Shown here one piece after another: positions 11,510 to 21,295 of a stretch of DNA of 64,000 nucleotides. The notes beneath the pieces were generated by a model. The model searched no databases, had not been told where the DNA came from, and saw only the letters and a program-made list of their open reading frames with translations. Where the stretch lies: positions 315,501-379,500 of the forward strand of contig CAJNDS010002319.1 of the NCBI GenBank assembly GCA_905221605.1, written 5' to 3'. Position numbers and translations under genes: made by a program. How positions within the stretch are numbered: the stretch's first letter is position 1; each line of letters starts with the position of its first letter. This stretch comes from Symbiodinium natans (taxonomy: Eukaryota; Sar; Dinophyceae; Suessiales; Symbiodiniaceae).

Positions 11510-12778
11510 TCCAAGTACAGCCTGAAGGGAACTTCCTCCCAACTTGCGGCTCGCCTGCTTTGCCTGGTCGGAAAAGGCCATGTAGTCCCTTGGCTGCAAG
11601 AACTTCACCTGGTACCTGCCGGGCTTGGGTTTAAGGTTTAGGGTTTAGGGTTTAGGGTTTAGGGTTTAGGGTTTAGGGTTTAGGGTTTAGGGTTTAGGGT
11701 TTAGGGTTCAGGGTTTAGGGTTTAGGGTTTAGGGTTAGTCGGGCTTAGGGTCGTTTAGTGAACCTCACTTGGCACCTTCGGAGGAACTTTTCACCCTTTG
11801 CATCTTCATGCTCGGGCCAAGCCCGTTCAAACGAGACCCTAAACCCTAAACCCTAAACCCTAAACCCTAAACCCTAAACCCTAAACTACCCCAAACCGCA
11901 GGGTTTAGGGCTTAAGGCTTAGGGCCAGCCTCGAAGCCGGCTTTAGGGCAAGACTTGGTAGGTTTTCGCCACTCGCTATTCATCTTCTTGTTATCATTTA
12001 GGGTTTAGGGTTTAGGGTTTAGGGTTTAGGGTTTGGGGTTCGGGGTTTGGGGTTTTATGCACATACGCACATGACAGGTAATGAGCACACATATGTACTT
12101 GGTGTATGTATGTGCAGATAGTAGTTTATGTGCAACGATTACTAGACCTGAGAGTCACCTAGGAATACAAGGGGTGCCCTTTTGGGGGTGCCCTTTTTGT
12201 TTTAAAGGGGCTTGCAAGGAAACCTAAGCCTAAAACCTAAAAAAGGGCACCCCCGACTCTGGGTCCTAGACTAACTGCATAGTGAGGCTCCTTGGGGCCC
12301 TAAACCCTAAACCCTAAACCCTAAACCCTAAACCCTAAACCCTAAACCCTAAACCCTAAACCCTAAACCCTAAACCCTAAACCCTAAACCCTAAACCCTA
12401 AACCCTAAACCGAAACTCTAAACTCTAAATCATAAACCCTAAGCCCTGAACAAACGCGCCGGTGCTCGCTCGCCCGGAGGCAGGTCGCTGTACATCAGGA
12501 GCAGCCGATGCTCCGTCCTGGCCACACAAAGGGGAGACCCGGAGCCACAGGGCTTAGGGCTTAGGGCTTAGGGCTTAGGGCCTAGGGTTTAGGGTTTAGG
12601 GTTTAGGGTTTAGGGTTTAGGGTTTAGGGTTTAGGGTTTAAGGTTTAGGGTTTAGGGTTTAGGGCTTAGGGAGGGCACCCTGCACTCTCAAAGACTACCT
12701 TAAGCCTACATAAGAGCCCAGAGCCTTCTGGAAATTTCTAGGTTGTCTACGAATCTGATACTGGCTTTCTATAACAAC
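11510..12778 (-). CDS. Five-exon in-phase chain
   Basis: Minus-strand exons 12710-12778, 12452-12517, 11926-11986, 11769-11838 and 11510-11615 sum to 372 nt with all joins in phase. Splice signals: acceptors CTTTTATTGCAG, TGTGGCCAG and CCCGGCAG among others; donors GTAGGC, GTTCAGGG, GC (after 11926), GTGAGG and GTTTAGGG. Content includes VVIESQYQIRRQPRN, DGASAAPDVQRP, KMNSEWRKPTKSC and YQVKFLQPRDYMAFSDQ. Both ends are open, so this is an internal part of a gene. Introns are 118-470 bp and consist largely of telomere-like tracts. Family not recognised. Confidence 0.55.
12298..12413. repeat. Interstitial CCCTAAA tract
   Basis: About 16 perfect units, inside an inferred intron of the 11510-12778 chain. 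Confidence 0.93.
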
Positions 12779-12870
12779 CTGCAATAAAAGCAGGGCTTGG
12801 GGCTGCGGGTGAACCCTGAAAGCCTCACACCCAAACCGAGCCAGGTGATTGGCCAGCAGGCCTTACGGCT

Positions 12871-12990
12871 AGGGGATAGGATTAGGGGGACCCTTGGGGA
12901 TATAGACCCTCTGAATAAGGTCCCTTTTTAAGAGAGCCAGAAGAGTGTTCAGAAGGGGTTCCCTTTTAAGGGTCCCTCTTATCCTACCAA
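12871..12990. mobile_element. Small dispersed element, family B, copy 1
   Basis: About 117 bp with inverted ends (GGATAGGATTAGGGGGACCC and TTATCCTACC) and CCCTCTGAATAAGGTCCC inside. A close second copy is at 18671-18790. Confidence 0.75.
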
Positions 12991-13085
12991 GGAACGGCTT
13001 CGTAATTTGGGATTGCGGGTTTGGAGTTGTTAGAAACTTAGGACACGCAGCAGGCAGCTTGATGCAAAGACCCTGAACCCTAAAC

Positions 13086-13153
13086 CCGAAACAATGAACG
13101 AAGGAGGTTTGAGACTTCAGGGGCAGGGCTCGTGTGGGTGAATCCAAATTTTT
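13086..13153 (-). CDS. Candidate exon
   Basis: Acceptor ATACTCACCCAG and donor GG|GTTTAGGG; reads KNLDSPTRALPLKSQTSF. It lies upstream of the 11510-12778 chain on the same strand but does not join it directly in phase, so an exon is probably missing between. Confidence 0.45.
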
Positions 13154-13374
13154 CTGGGTGAGTATTTCCCAAATAGGGGTCCTAAATTAGCATACCCCCG
13201 AAAGACTCTTCTCCTTGTTATTGGAATCCCTCAAAAAGCGTGGGAAAACCCCCCCATATACCGCTAAGGGCCGTGATTCCGGTCACCCCCCAGAAAGGCC
13301 TTCGGATGTCGGGGCATGTATCACTGGCTTTAGGGTTTAGGGCGAAGATTCCACCTACCTTAGCCTTTTCCCAG

Positions 13375-13958
13375 GGCCCTCAGATCCTTGTGGCGTTTTG
13401 CCACCTTTGGGAGCTATTTCCAGAGATCAGAGTGAAGCGTGCAGGGATGGCCACTGAGCTGTGGCGACAGGAGCTTCGAGCTTTTCTGGAGCGAATCGTT
13501 CGGATTTGGGGTTTGGGGTTTGGGGTTTGGGGTTTGGGGTTTGGGGTTTGGGGTTTGGGGTTTGGGGTTTGGGGTTTGGGGTTTGGGGTTTGGGGTTTGG
13601 GGTTTAGGGTTTAGGGTTTAGGTTTGGGGTGCAGGGTTGTTGAAGTTCAGTTGAAGACTAAATGCATAAGAACCCCCCCCCCCCCCCCAAAAAATGAAAA
13701 ACGATCTTCCTGATATGGGCAACATAGGGATTATGATCTGCATTTATTTGGAGAGTCCTTGAGCACATCGTAGGTTACCCTAAACCCTAAACCCTAAACC
13801 CCTAAACCCCTAAACCCCTAAACCCCTAAACCCCTAAACCCCTAAACCCCTAAACCCAAAGCAGGGTTTCTTGAAGTTGGCCCAGCTTGCTGCGCGGGAG
13901 CTCAAGTCAACACATGGCACAGAAGCTCTCGAGACCATGCAACATTGGGCGCATACTT
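13375..13958 (+). CDS. Two-exon plus-strand chain
   Basis: Exon 13375-13497 follows a good acceptor (TTAGCCTTTTCCCAG) and reads HLWELFPEIRVKRAG and WRQELRAFLERI. Its donor is GTTCGG. The intron is full of TTTGGGG, then CCCTAAA. Exon 13865-13958 follows CCCAAAGCAG and reads FLKLAQLAARELKSTHGTEA, in phase, ending at a GC donor before a CCCTAAA tract. The sequences look helical. Family unknown; both ends open. Confidence 0.5.
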
Positions 13959-14127
13959 GCCCTAAACCCTAGATGACCCTAAACCCTAGCCCTAAACCCC
14001 AATGCTAAACTGTGGAGTTGCGGGTTTAGGGCTGTTTCTGGGCGGGAATGCTCGGGCTGCGTATGCTTGAGGATTGCAGCGGAACCCCGGCTGTGTGACC
14101 GCCACCCCCCCCCCCCCACCCCTCAAT

Positions 14128-15299
14128 TGTGGGCGCTTCTTGGGTCGCTACGATAGGAAACTCTTGCAACATCTTGTTGCCCTAAACCCTAAACCCTAAA
14201 CCCCGAACCCTAAACCCTAAACCCCAAACCCTAAACCCTAAACCCTAACCCCTAAAACTTCATTGCTAGGTCTTCCGGGCCAAAGGTAGACTGAGCTGAG
14301 GACCCATGTCCCGCTTCTTCCTGCCACCGCACAGGGTTTGGGGTTCAGGGTTTAGGGTTTCGGGGCGATTTAGGGTTTAGGGTTTAGGGTTCAGGGTTTA
14401 GGGTTCAAGGTTTAGGGTTTACGGATCACACACAGAGCGTACAGGCAACGACAAAATCGATGAGAATGGGGAAAACTGTATTTTGATGTATGCACTTTGG
14501 ATGATGACGCATCACTTCTGAAATTGTTTGGGATGTTCCCCCTTCTACTACCAGTTCTTAATCGGGACTATGGAACCCCTACAGAACATGATGTTCACTA
14601 TTCCCCATGAAGGACTGTTAGTATCAGGGGGATCCCAAGGAAGTGTTCAAGACTGCTACCTATACTCCCCTTAGAACAATCCCAAGGAAGTGTTCAAGAC
14701 TGCTACCTATACTCCGCTTAGAACCTTAATAAACAAATCATTTTTAATATCCTGGTGGGTTTTATTTGAAAAATAATTCCCAAGGGGGATATAGCTACAA
14801 CTCTGTGCACACTGCTGGAGACAGTGCTCGAGACGCTCTCAACTGCTCCCCTACACTCTACACCCTAAACCCCAAACCCCAAACCCTAAACCCTAAACCC
14901 TAAACCCTGCTGCTGATGCTGGGATGACGAACACAGGCGCTGCCTCTCAGTGCCCAAATGCGACTCCCAGTTCCCTCTCGTCTCGAGATTAGGCGTCTAG
15001 GGTTTAGGGTTTAGGGTTTAGGGTTTAGGGTTTAGGGTTTAGGGTTTAGGGTTTAGGGATTGAATTGCTAGGCTTCCGGGAAACTAAGGCTTAGAGTTGC
15101 GCGATGTTCAACGTCACGTTGAAAGCTTCTAAACCACAAACTTGGGTACCGTCTACAGCCACCAGCACCCCCAAACCCAAAAGGCCAAGCGGTTCTAAGA
15201 ATAAACCCGCAACCCTAAACCCTAAACCCTAAACCCCAAACCCGAAACCCAAAGCCTCAGCTCGATCTCCAGTGGCAAGAAGGGCGGCTGCACGCTGAC
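14128..15299 (-). CDS. Four-exon in-phase chain
   Basis: Exons 15249-15299 (VSVQPPFLPLEIELRLW), 14906-14981 (TRGNWESHLGTERQRL), 14259-14320 (GTWVLSSVYLWPGRP) and about 14128-14172 (MLQEFPIVATQEAPTIEG) join in phase. Acceptors include CGGCTCTTTGCAG and GGTGGCAG; donors GTTTCGGG, GTTTAGGG and GTTTTAGGG are all repeat variants. The last exon runs into a C homopolymer and its end is not defined. The intron 14321-14905 contains one copy of the palindromic element. Family unknown. Confidence 0.5.
14528..14638. mobile_element. MITE-like element, family A, diverged copy
   Basis: TTGGGATGTTCCCCC at the left, GATCCCAA at the right, with a diverged centre. A 47-bp direct duplication (GGAAGTGTTCAAGACTGCTA) follows at 14631-14725. 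Confidence 0.7.
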
Positions 15300-15721
15300 C
15301 TGCAAAGAGCCGACGCTCAGCTTTGTAAGGGTATAGGGTATAGGGTTTAGGGTTTAGGGTTTAGGGTTTAGGGTTTAGGGTTTAGGGCATGTTGGAGTCA
15401 GGGTTTAGGGCTATAGGGTTTAGGGGTGTAGGTCTAGGGCTATAGCTTGGTTTTCTTGGGGTACTTAGAAGCCCAGTATAAGAGGGTTTAGGGTTTAGGG
15501 TTAAGGGTTTAGGGTTTAGGGTTTCGGGCTTAGGGTAACCCAATTAACCCACATATAACCCACCTTAAGTACCCTAATCGGGTTATGATTGGAAGTAAGG
15601 CATTTTAGGAGTTTGGGGTTCAGGGTTTAGGGTTTAGGAATTTGGGGTGCAGGGTTTAGGGCTACGTGGTTTAGGGGGTTAGGGGTTTAGGGTTCAGGGG
15701 TTCAGGGGTTCAGGGGCTTAC

Positions 15722-15793
15722 CTGCCCCCACACAACCCCCCAAGGCCCAAAACCAACTCCTTATCTTGATTCAAAAGGCCCATGACCACGCCC
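15722..15793 (-). CDS. Candidate exon
   Basis: Acceptor from a T/G-rich tract ending TTTGTAAG and donor GGCAG|GTAAGC. Reads GVVMGLLNQDKELVLGLGG. It does not join the 15249 exon in phase. Confidence 0.45.
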
Positions 15794-15987
15794 CTTACAA
15801 ACAACAACACAAAACACATAATGTGCATACATATATTTATACATACATGTATCTGTGTGTGAAAGAGAATCTAATACTAAGTGAGAATGATGATATAAGA
15901 AGAAGTAAGATAAGGCAGCACCTGCAAGCCCCCAAACCCGACTGTGACATTGACTACTTCCCAGGCCCATGAACTCGGAGGTTCATG

Positions 15988-16175
15988 GACCTCCTAGGGT
16001 TTAGGGTTTAGGGTTTAGGGTTTAGGGTTTAGGGTTTAGGGTTTAGGGTTTAGGGTTTAGGGTTTTAGAGTTTTAGGGTTTTAGGGTTTTAGGGTTTAGG
16101 GTTTAGGGTTTAGGGTTTAGGGTTTAGGGTTTAGGGTTTAGGGTTTAGGGTTTAGGGTTTAGGGTTTAGGGTTTA
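15988..16175. repeat. Interstitial TTTAGGG tract
   Basis: About 190 bp, with four TTTTAGGG/TTTTAGAG variants in the middle. Confidence 0.93.
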
Positions 16176-16300
16176 GGAAACCCCCCAGACCCAATTGGGG
16201 CCTAAGAACCGAGAAGCCTTACAGGATTTACAGGGCTTAGAAGGGCTTGCTGTACGGGCTTGGGGGTTACAAAAATAACCCTAAACCCTAAACCCTAAAC

Positions 16301-16361
16301 CCCTGGGCGTCCGGCATCGATTCTCACGGCAGCGGTGGTGTCCAAGGAAAGCTCGATTGTC
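16301..16361 (-). CDS. Candidate exon
   Basis: Bounded on both sides by the repeat: acceptor CCCTAAACCCCAG, donor GGG|GTTTAGGG. The best frame reads TIELSLDTTAAVRIDAG. A clear example of both splice signals lying in telomere-like sequence. Confidence 0.5.
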
Positions 16362-17130
16362 CTGGGGTTTAGGGTTTAGGGTAAAGGGTTTAGAGTTTAG
16401 GGTCCAGGGTCTAGGGTTTAGGGTCTAGGGTTTAGGGTTCAGGGGTTAGGGTCCTGGCTCGGCTCGTACGGCTTGAAGATTTGCGATTCGGGGTTTCGGG
16501 CTTCATGGATCAGGGTCTAACAGTTCCCTAAACCCTAAACCCTAAATCCTAAACCCTAAATCCTAAACCCGAAGCCCAAACCCTAAACCCTTGGGAAGTA
16601 TATAGCCCTAAACCCTTCAGTAGTTGGCAAGTATATAACCCTAAACCCTTCAGTAGTTGGGAAGTAGAGGGTTCAGGGTTGAGGGGTTTAAGGCTTTGGG
16701 GGATCTAGGGCTTCGTGCTCCCTAAGGCACCAACAGTAATCCACGAAGAAATGGTTTATAGGGTAATTGGGGGGTGTATGTGCCAGTGCCATGATTGAAT
16801 GTAAGAGGTTTAGAAAGCTAAACTCTAAACCCCAAAGCCCAAGACCTAAACCCACCCTCAAAGATCCAGACCCTATCAACCTGTAAGCCTTGAGCTTCAG
16901 GGATGGTTTTGCAACCCTAAACCCTAATGTTAACCTCACATCTATAAATGGGGTGGCAACTGTAATATTCGCCGGGCCAGAGGGGCTCAGCCGAAGACTA
17001 CTTTCCATTACGGGAGGTTTTCGGGCCGATGTGTGTAAACAAGTCTATATAGGGGGGTCCGGTGAAAATAATAATGGGGTGACAACAGTAATATTTGGCC
17101 GGCCAGGAATCAGAAATTTTACTTACAGAG

Positions 17131-17210
17131 AAGACTTTTCGAGCTCCGAGGCTCTAGAGAAGCAGATCTCGTTTGAGATTGACCAAGCACAGCAGACCCT
17201 GACAGCTAAC
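17131..17210 (+). CDS. Candidate exon, strand uncertain
   Basis: On the plus strand the acceptor TTTTACTTACAG leads into EALEKQISFEIDQAQQTL. On the minus strand the same edge is a perfect donor (GTAAGTAAAA) and the segment is also open. Coding on one strand is likely, but I cannot decide which. Confidence 0.35.
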
Positions 17211-17817
17211 CCCCCCCAAGACCCCCAGAATCCGCATTATTGGCACCCACTCGTTTTTTTCTACCCCTCCAAACCCCGGGGACCAAAACAAGTTTTGGGG
17301 GGGGGGAGGGGGGGTTATTAAAGCGACGTTAACATTAAACCCTAAACCCTAAGCCCTAAGCCCTAAACCCTAAACCCTAAACCCTAACCCTAAACCCTAA
17401 ACCCTAGGTTGCCGTGGCTCCCCATGTTTCGCCCCCATTCGTACGTTTAAATCGCCTCTCAACCCCTAGACGAGGTTGGGGGGTTGAGTGCTATCCTGCG
17501 ACTATCAAATCCTACCACGGTCCAAAAACCGAAGACTCGCCGGGGTATCAAAAGTGAAGTTTAAGAACTGCCGCTGTAGCAAGAGAACTCAGCAACCCGA
17601 CCTTAAGAGACCTTCCCGTTGTGTGGACCCTAAACCCTAAACCCTTCTTGTTGTGGGGTTGTGTAGGTTCCCTAAGAACCTACATGTCAAGTGCCTACCG
17701 AAAATTCGGGTTCCGGGTCCCTGAAGGCAAGCCTGTAAACCCTAAGCCCTCAACCCTAGGCCCTAAACCCTAAACCCTACACCCTAAACCCTAAACCCGA
17801 AACCCTAAACCCTAAAC

Positions 17818-17900
17818 CCCAATCACAAGCCGGGTGCGCTTCGACATGCCCTGAGACATCCAGAGCGTCACTGGCTTGTGCTCCTCATGCCAGTGCAGGG
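17818..17900 (-). CDS. Candidate exon
   Basis: Acceptor CCCTAAACCCCAAG, donor GGG|GTTTAGGG. Reads LHWHEEHKPVTLWMSQG. Both splice signals lie in the telomere-like tracts. Confidence 0.5.
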
Positions 17901-18172
17901 CTTGGGGTTTAGGGTTTAGGGAGTTTGGGTTTAGGGTTTAGGGTTTAGGGTTTAGGGTTTAGGGTTTAGGGTTTAGGGTTTAGGGTTTAGGGTTTAGGGT
18001 TTAGGGTTTAGGGTTTAGGGTTTAGGGTTTAGGGTTTAGGGTTTAGGGTTTAGGGTTTAGGGGTAGGGTTTAGGGGTTAGGGTTTAGGGTTTAGGGTTTA
18101 GGGTTTAGGGTTTAGGGTTTAGGGTTTAGGGTTTAGGGTTTAGGGTTTAGGGTTTAGGGTTTAGGGTGCAGG
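17900..18172. repeat. Interstitial TTTAGGG tract
   Basis: About 270 bp of nearly perfect TTTAGGG on the plus strand, immediately next to the exon 17818-17900, whose acceptor lies in its first bases. Confidence 0.95.
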
Positions 18173-18587
18173 GCTTGGGTTGGTTGGCTCTTGTCTCACT
18201 AAGTTAGCCAATTAAACGCCACTGAGAAGCAATTATTCCTGAATCAGATCCCTTATACACCCTAACTAAACCCAATTCGGCGCAACTCGAAAACATCCCA
18301 GGGGGACTAGCTAGATTCACCCTGCAGCAGCCTGTGGAGGTACCCTGGGAGGGGCGGGGCAGACATGCTGATTGCACATATCACCTCTGGTTCCGAACGC
18401 ACTCTGCACTAAGGAGTTGTCATATCCAGAGACCCTATATACGCTAAGGGCTTACCACAGGGGTCGATAGGTGCAGGATTCACGACTTAAACCCTAAACC
18501 CTAAACCCTAAACCCTAAACCCCAAACCCTAAACCCTAAACCCTAGACCCTAAACCCTAAACCCTAAACCCTAAACCCTAACTAAAC

Positions 18588-19781
18588 CCGGCTTAGATTT
18601 GTGCCGTCAGGTTCAGGGGGTGGAGAGATCGAGCTGGGGATGCCCAACACACAATCTTCTATTTGCTTAAGTAGGGAATAGGATTAGGGGGACCCTTGGG
18701 GATATTGACCCTCTGAATAAGGTCCCTGCTTAAGAGAGCCAGAAGAGGGTTAAGAAGGGTTCCCCTTGAAGGGTCCCCCTTATCCTACCTAGGATTAAGA
18801 ACCCTCCGAAAATAAAAGAACATAACAGTCCCTATATTGCCCATATAAGGAAGAAGATTTATATTTCTTGCGGGCTCTTCGGTTTTTCGTTCTAGGGCTG
18901 CTGAACCCTAAACTGCCGCAAGTCCGACTTTAAGACTTCAGAGCTCTTTAGAAGAGCTCTAGCACTTCAGAGTACCAAGTCCAAAACCCTAGGGTTTAGG
19001 GTTTAGGGTTTAGGGTTTAGGGTTTAGGGTTTAGGGTTTAGGGTTTAGGGTTAGGGTTTAGGGTTTAGGGTTTAGGGTTTAGGGTTTAGGGTTTAAACCC
19101 TAAACCCTCAACCCCAAATCGTAAAGCATGTTGGTTGGCCCTCAACCCACCACGCAGGCAAGTACAACTGACGAATCCTTGCGGTTGATGGTTTCGGGTT
19201 GCTCAAACACTCTCACTCCTTCAGCTCTTTCGAGATCTTCTGGGGCACGAGGTCCGTTAGGACCTGCCCACGGCAAATGGCAGCAGATCGGGGCGCATTG
19301 CTGTAGCCCTAAACCCTAAACCCTAAACCCTAAACCCTAAACCCTAAACCCTAAACCCTAAACCCTAAACCCTAAACCCTAAACCCTAAACCCTAACCCT
19401 AAACTAGAGTTTCGGTTTAGGGTGTAGGGAATCCAAGGGTCTGCTTTGGGGTTTTAGGGGCCTGCCGCCCAACATCTCCTTTAGGGCTCATGGCTTGCCA
19501 CTCAACATCTTCCATTAGGGTTTAGGGTTTAGGGTTTAGGATTTAGGGTTTAGGATTTAGGGTTTAGGGTTTGGGGTTTAGGGTTTAGGGTTTAGGGTTT
19601 GGGGTTTAGGGTTTAGGATTTAGGGTTTAGGGTTTAGGGTTTGGGGTTTAGGGTTTAGAGTTTAGGGTTTGGGGTTTGGGGTTTGGGGTTTAGGGTTTAG
19701 GGTTTAGAGTTTTGGGTTTTGGGATTAGGGTTAAGGTTCTGATTGTACCTCGCCCAATCCCCTGCAGGTGCTCTGGATTTC
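18588..19781 (-). CDS. Three-exon in-phase chain
   Basis: Exons 19749-19781 (EIQSTCRGLGE), 19217-19263 (VLTDLVPQKISKELK) and 18588-18633 (SISPPPEPDGTNLSR) sum to 126 nt in phase. Acceptors: ACCTGCTTGCAG, TTGCCGTGGGCAG, GGCATCCCCAG. Donors: GAG|GTACAA, GTGAGA, GTTTAGTTAGGG. Both ends open; a further candidate exon lies upstream at 19996-20054. Family unknown. Confidence 0.5.
18671..18790. mobile_element. Small dispersed element, family B, copy 2
   Basis: Same orientation as the copy at 12871-12990, about 88% alike, with inverted ends AGGATTAGGGGGACCC and GGGTCCCCCTTATCCT. Confidence 0.75.
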
Positions 19782-19862
19782 CTGCAAGCAGGTTGCCCTC
19801 TGCGGCACCTAAACCCTAAAGGGCTCGTGGTTGCGGGCTTCTTGGAGGGTTTCGGGTTTCAC

Positions 19863-19943
19863 CTTGGGATGTTCCCCTTATACTAACAGTCCTTAACGGG
19901 GATTATACTAGAGGGTCCCATAACCTCCATTAAGGACTGATAG
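19863..19943. mobile_element. MITE-like element, family A, partial
   Basis: Left arm TTGGGATGTTCCCCTTATAC is intact; the right arm ends early after AAGGACTGATAG. Confidence 0.65.
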
Positions 19944-19995
19944 CACATAAAGCCTAGACCCTAAACCCTAAACCCTGTCCCCCCCCCCTCAGCCC

Positions 19996-20054
19996 CCGGC
20001 ATTGCCAATGTGGTCGCTGGCTTGCCGCTGTGCTAGCGCGATGGAGGACTGATC
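19996..20054 (-). CDS. Candidate exon
   Basis: Acceptor GCAGCCTCCCCAG; reads DQSSIALAQRQASDHIGNAG. The 3' edge is uncertain (a GC donor or a TGA follows). Confidence 0.4.
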
Positions 20055-20408
20055 CTGGGGAGGCTGCCACAATCCGTGGTTTAGGGTTTAGGGTTTAGGG
20101 TTTAGGTTTTAGGGTTTAGGGTTTAGGGTTTAGGGTTCAGGGTTCAGGGTTCAGGGTTTCGGGTTTAGGGAATCCGTGTGGCCCAGCCGTAAGAAGATTC
20201 TGAGATTCCACGCCATGCAAGACCTCCATCAGACCTCCATGTCGAGCTTCCCCCAAGACTCCAAAACCCCCAAACCCCAAAACAACAAAAGCCCCAAAAG
20301 CCCCAAAAGCCCCAAAATCCCCAAAACCCTAAAACCCCAAAACCCGAAAACCCCAAAACCCGAAAACCCCAAAACCCCAAAAGCCCCCCCCCCCCCCGCC
20401 CCCCCCGC

Positions 20409-20439
<31 letters not shown>

Positions 20440-20982
20440 CACACCAGAGAACCCCAAAACCCTACAGTATAAACCCCAAACCACAACCGCAAACCCCCAA
20501 AAACCCACCGTTAGTTGAGCCCTCCGCGGATGAGCCCGGAGCCCAGGGGCAGACGGGCCTTGGCAGAATGCCGTTCGAAGCTTCAGGGTAAATTAAGGTT
20601 TAGGGTTTAGGGCTTAGGGCTTAGGGTTTAGGGTTTAGGGTTTAGGGTTTAGGGTTTAGGGTTTAGGGTTAGGGTTTAGGGTTTAGGGTTTTGGGTTCAG
20701 GGTTTAGGGTTTAAGGGGGTTTCGAGCTTCGGGCTTCGGAGTTTACGCTTTAGGGCCTTTAGGGTTGAGGGTCTGGAATAGAGGCCCCAACAGAACAAAA
20801 ACCCCTGTGGCGGCGGCCTGGGATCTGCCCTCCTTACACCACCCTAAACCCTAAATCCTAAACCCTGAACCCTTATAAACCCCAAACCCTAAACCCTAAA
20901 CCCCAAACCCTAAACCCTAAACCCTAAACCCTAAACCCTGAACCCTAAACCCTAAACCATGGAACCTGAACCCCAAACCCCA

Positions 20983-21058
20983 ATCCTGTCGCCTCATGCC
21001 CTCCCACACAGAGAGACTCCAGCCAGGGAATGCCAGAGACTCCGCCCAAAGCAGCTCA
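20983..21058 (-). CDS. Candidate exon
   Basis: Reads LLWAESLAFPGWSLSVWEG, donor GGG|GTTTGGGG, acceptor AGCCCTGAG or the nearby TTAG. The plus strand is also open after a CCCACACAG acceptor, so the strand is not secure. Confidence 0.38.
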
Positions 21059-21295
21059 GGGCTAACAGGGCCGACACCTAAACCCCAATCCCTAAACCCT
21101 AAACCCTAAACCCTGAAAGAAGCCAGAAGCCCTACATGCAACGCGGGGCTTAAGTTCATAAGGGTTTCGGGTTTAGGGCTTAGCGTTTGGGGCTTTGGGT
21201 TCGGGCTTGGGGCCTAAAAGCGGGTTTGGGTTTAGGGTTTAGGGTTTAAGGTTTAGGGTTTGGGGTTTAGCAGCTGCAAGCTGAGGGGAAGGCAG

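Noticed and set aside
16890-17321. A single 143-codon plus-strand gene
   Set aside because: The frame runs through telomere-like sequence, a duplicated spacer motif and C and G homopolymers; only the 17131-17210 part looks like coding sequence.
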